The notes under the pieces are model-generated. The model made no database searches. It worked only from the letters and a program-made list of their open reading frames with translations, and was not told the DNA's origin. DNA of 7,515 bases from an uncultured Verrucomicrobiota bacterium (GTDB lineage Bacteria > Verrucomicrobiota > Verrucomicrobiia > Chthoniobacterales > SZAS-18), in assembly GCA_937873255.1 (NCBI GenBank), contig CALMVM010000504.1, positions 1 through 7,515 on the forward strand. Reading direction: 5' to 3'. Below, piece after piece: positions 6,907-7,515 of this stretch. Made by a program: the position numbers and the translations under genes. Position 1 is the stretch's first letter; each line of letters begins with the position of its first letter.

Positions 6907-7400
6907 TCGGCAGCCGCGGCGCCGGCCGGAGCCGCAGTGCCTGGCATGCCGCGGCGTCGGTCGCGACCGTTTCCGCGGCGACGGCCTGCCAGCTCTCCCT
7001 CGCGGCCTCCGGTCAGCGCTGGTACGCGGGGCTGATCAGGCCGCCCTTCTCGCCCTCGCCCGCCCTGGTGGAGGGGACGTCCCTGGCCATCGCCGTCGCG
7101 CTCGCCTGGGCCTTTTTCCGGGTGCTGTCCCGGCCCGACTACATGCCCGATCGGCCGAGCGCCATCCGGCTGTTCCTCCTCGCGCTGGGCCTCGACGTCG
7201 CGTGGTGCTGGCTGTTCTTCGCCGGCCGGCACCCGACCGTCGCCCTGGCGGCCGCCGCGGCCCTCGCGGGTTTGGTGCCGGTGACGGGCTGGCGCTTCGC
7301 CGCCGTCGACCGCCGCGCCGGTTTCCTGCTCGTCCCCTGGGCGCTGGCGGCAGCCTTCGCCTTCCTGCTCGACTTGTCGATCGCCCTGCGCAACGGGTGA
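6903..7400 (+). CDS. TspO/MBR-family membrane protein (tryptophan-rich sensory protein), divergent
   Basis: The frame encodes five hydrophobic segments in a product of about 165 residues, the usual TspO size. Family signatures are WYAGLIRPPFSPSPAL (40-55, the WYxxLxKPPFxPP motif), LDVAWCWLFFAGRHP (97-111, matching LNxxWxxLFF) and RAGFLLVPWALAAAFAFLLD (138-157, matching the last helix). TspO proteins bind porphyrins and related ligands in the membrane and act in tetrapyrrole and stress responses. This one is divergent: Asp replaces the usual Asn at two family positions (residues 98 and 157), and it has few aromatic residues. No ATG, GTG or TTG lies in frame ahead of the first helix. The listed start is a CTG overlapping the DUF3072 stop as CTGA; it could also be an unusual start or follow a sequencing error. 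Identity is fairly firm, start is not. Confidence 0.8.
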   Translation: MIGSRGAGRSRSAWHAAASVATVSAATACQLSLAASGQRWYAGLIRPPFSPSPALVEGTSLAIAVALAWAFFRVLSRPDYMPDRPSAIRLFLLALGLDVAWCWLFFAGRHPTVALAAAAALAGLVPVTGWRFAAVDRRAGFLLVPWALAAAFAFLLDLSIALRNG

Positions 7401-7437
7401 TGCGGTTTCCGGCTTCGGGTCGCCCCAACCGCCGCTC

Positions 7438-7457
7438 ATCCCCGCGGAGGCGGGGAT
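7438..7457. repeat. REP-like palindrome (ATCCCCGC-ggag-GCGGGGAT)
   Basis: A perfect 8-base inverted repeat with a 4-base loop. Sequences of the form TCATCCCCGC(n)GCGGGGATCC are abundant intergenic repeats in sphingomonads and other alphaproteobacteria, from general knowledge of those genomes. It lies 38 bases after the TspO stop, and no second copy is present in the window. It has no T-run on either side, so a repeat is more likely than a terminator. Confidence 0.6.
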
Positions 7458-7471
7458 TCAGCGCGAAACGC

Positions 7472-7491
7472 CCGGCCGAAGGCCGGTCTTT
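7472..7491. terminator. Terminator-like hairpin downstream of TspO
   Basis: The stem ccggcc (7472-7477) pairs with ggccgg (7481-7486) around gaa and is followed by tcttt. On the minus strand the same hairpin reads CCGGCCTTCGGCCGG, with a stable UUCG-type loop. An A-rich gcgaaac before it and the short T-run after it would allow weak termination in either direction. The T-run is interrupted, so strength is uncertain. It sits about 70 bases after the TspO stop. No gene is visible from 7401 to the window end. Confidence 0.5.
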
Positions 7492-7515
7492 CCTCCGCAA
7501 CCCATTAGCATACGG

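Noticed and set aside
6750..7515. Mobile element or integration site at the composition change
   Set aside because: No integrase, transposase, tRNA, terminal inverted repeat or target duplication is visible; a chimera explains the data better.

Overview
The window looks like two pieces of bacterial DNA from different sources joined near position 6760. Roughly 1-6760 is high-GC DNA with a gene content that fits Verrucomicrobiota, probably Opitutales. This is an inference from the ECF sigma factor plus small one-helix protein pair, the GH2 type and the GT39/GT2 pair; no marker gene is present. Roughly 6765-7515 is even GC-richer. It carries a DUF3072 fragment, a TspO-like gene and a REP-like palindrome of a kind familiar from alphaproteobacteria.

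Layout of the first piece. A 5'-truncated glycoside hydrolase family 2 enzyme (1-2472, +) is followed by a three-gene plus-strand set. Its members are a secreted protein with secretin N0/N1-like domains and a C-terminal SLBB domain (2533-3450), an ECF-type sigma factor (3447-4070), and a small one-helix membrane protein that may act as its anti-sigma factor (4057-4440). These three overlap by 4 and 14 bases, so they are very likely one transcript. Thirteen bases further on, a convergent minus-strand operon ends. Read in its own direction it holds a GT39/ArnT-like membrane glycosyltransferase lacking its N-terminus (6770-5718), a DPM1-like family 2 glycosyltransferase (5709-4981), and an exported DUF4440/NTF2-like protein (4984-4454). 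The first two are 8 bases apart and the last two overlap as ATGA.

How the genes may work together. The minus-strand operon looks like a lipid-linked sugar pathway: the GT2 enzyme would charge polyprenyl phosphate with a sugar and the GT39 enzyme would move it to an envelope acceptor outside the membrane. The plus-strand trio looks like an envelope-to-transcription relay: exported sensor-like protein, membrane protein, sigma factor. It resembles Fec-type signalling in logic but has a different layout.

The second piece begins inside both genes it touches. The GT39 gene loses its N-terminus exactly where the DUF3072 protein loses its own. This is best explained by an assembly or amplification chimera, less likely by a real recombination. 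TspO follows DUF3072 directly with no ATG, GTG or TTG start, and the window closes with a palindromic repeat and a terminator-like hairpin.

I saw no tRNA, rRNA, CRISPR array or insertion sequence. No stretch over 300 bases lacks a gene.
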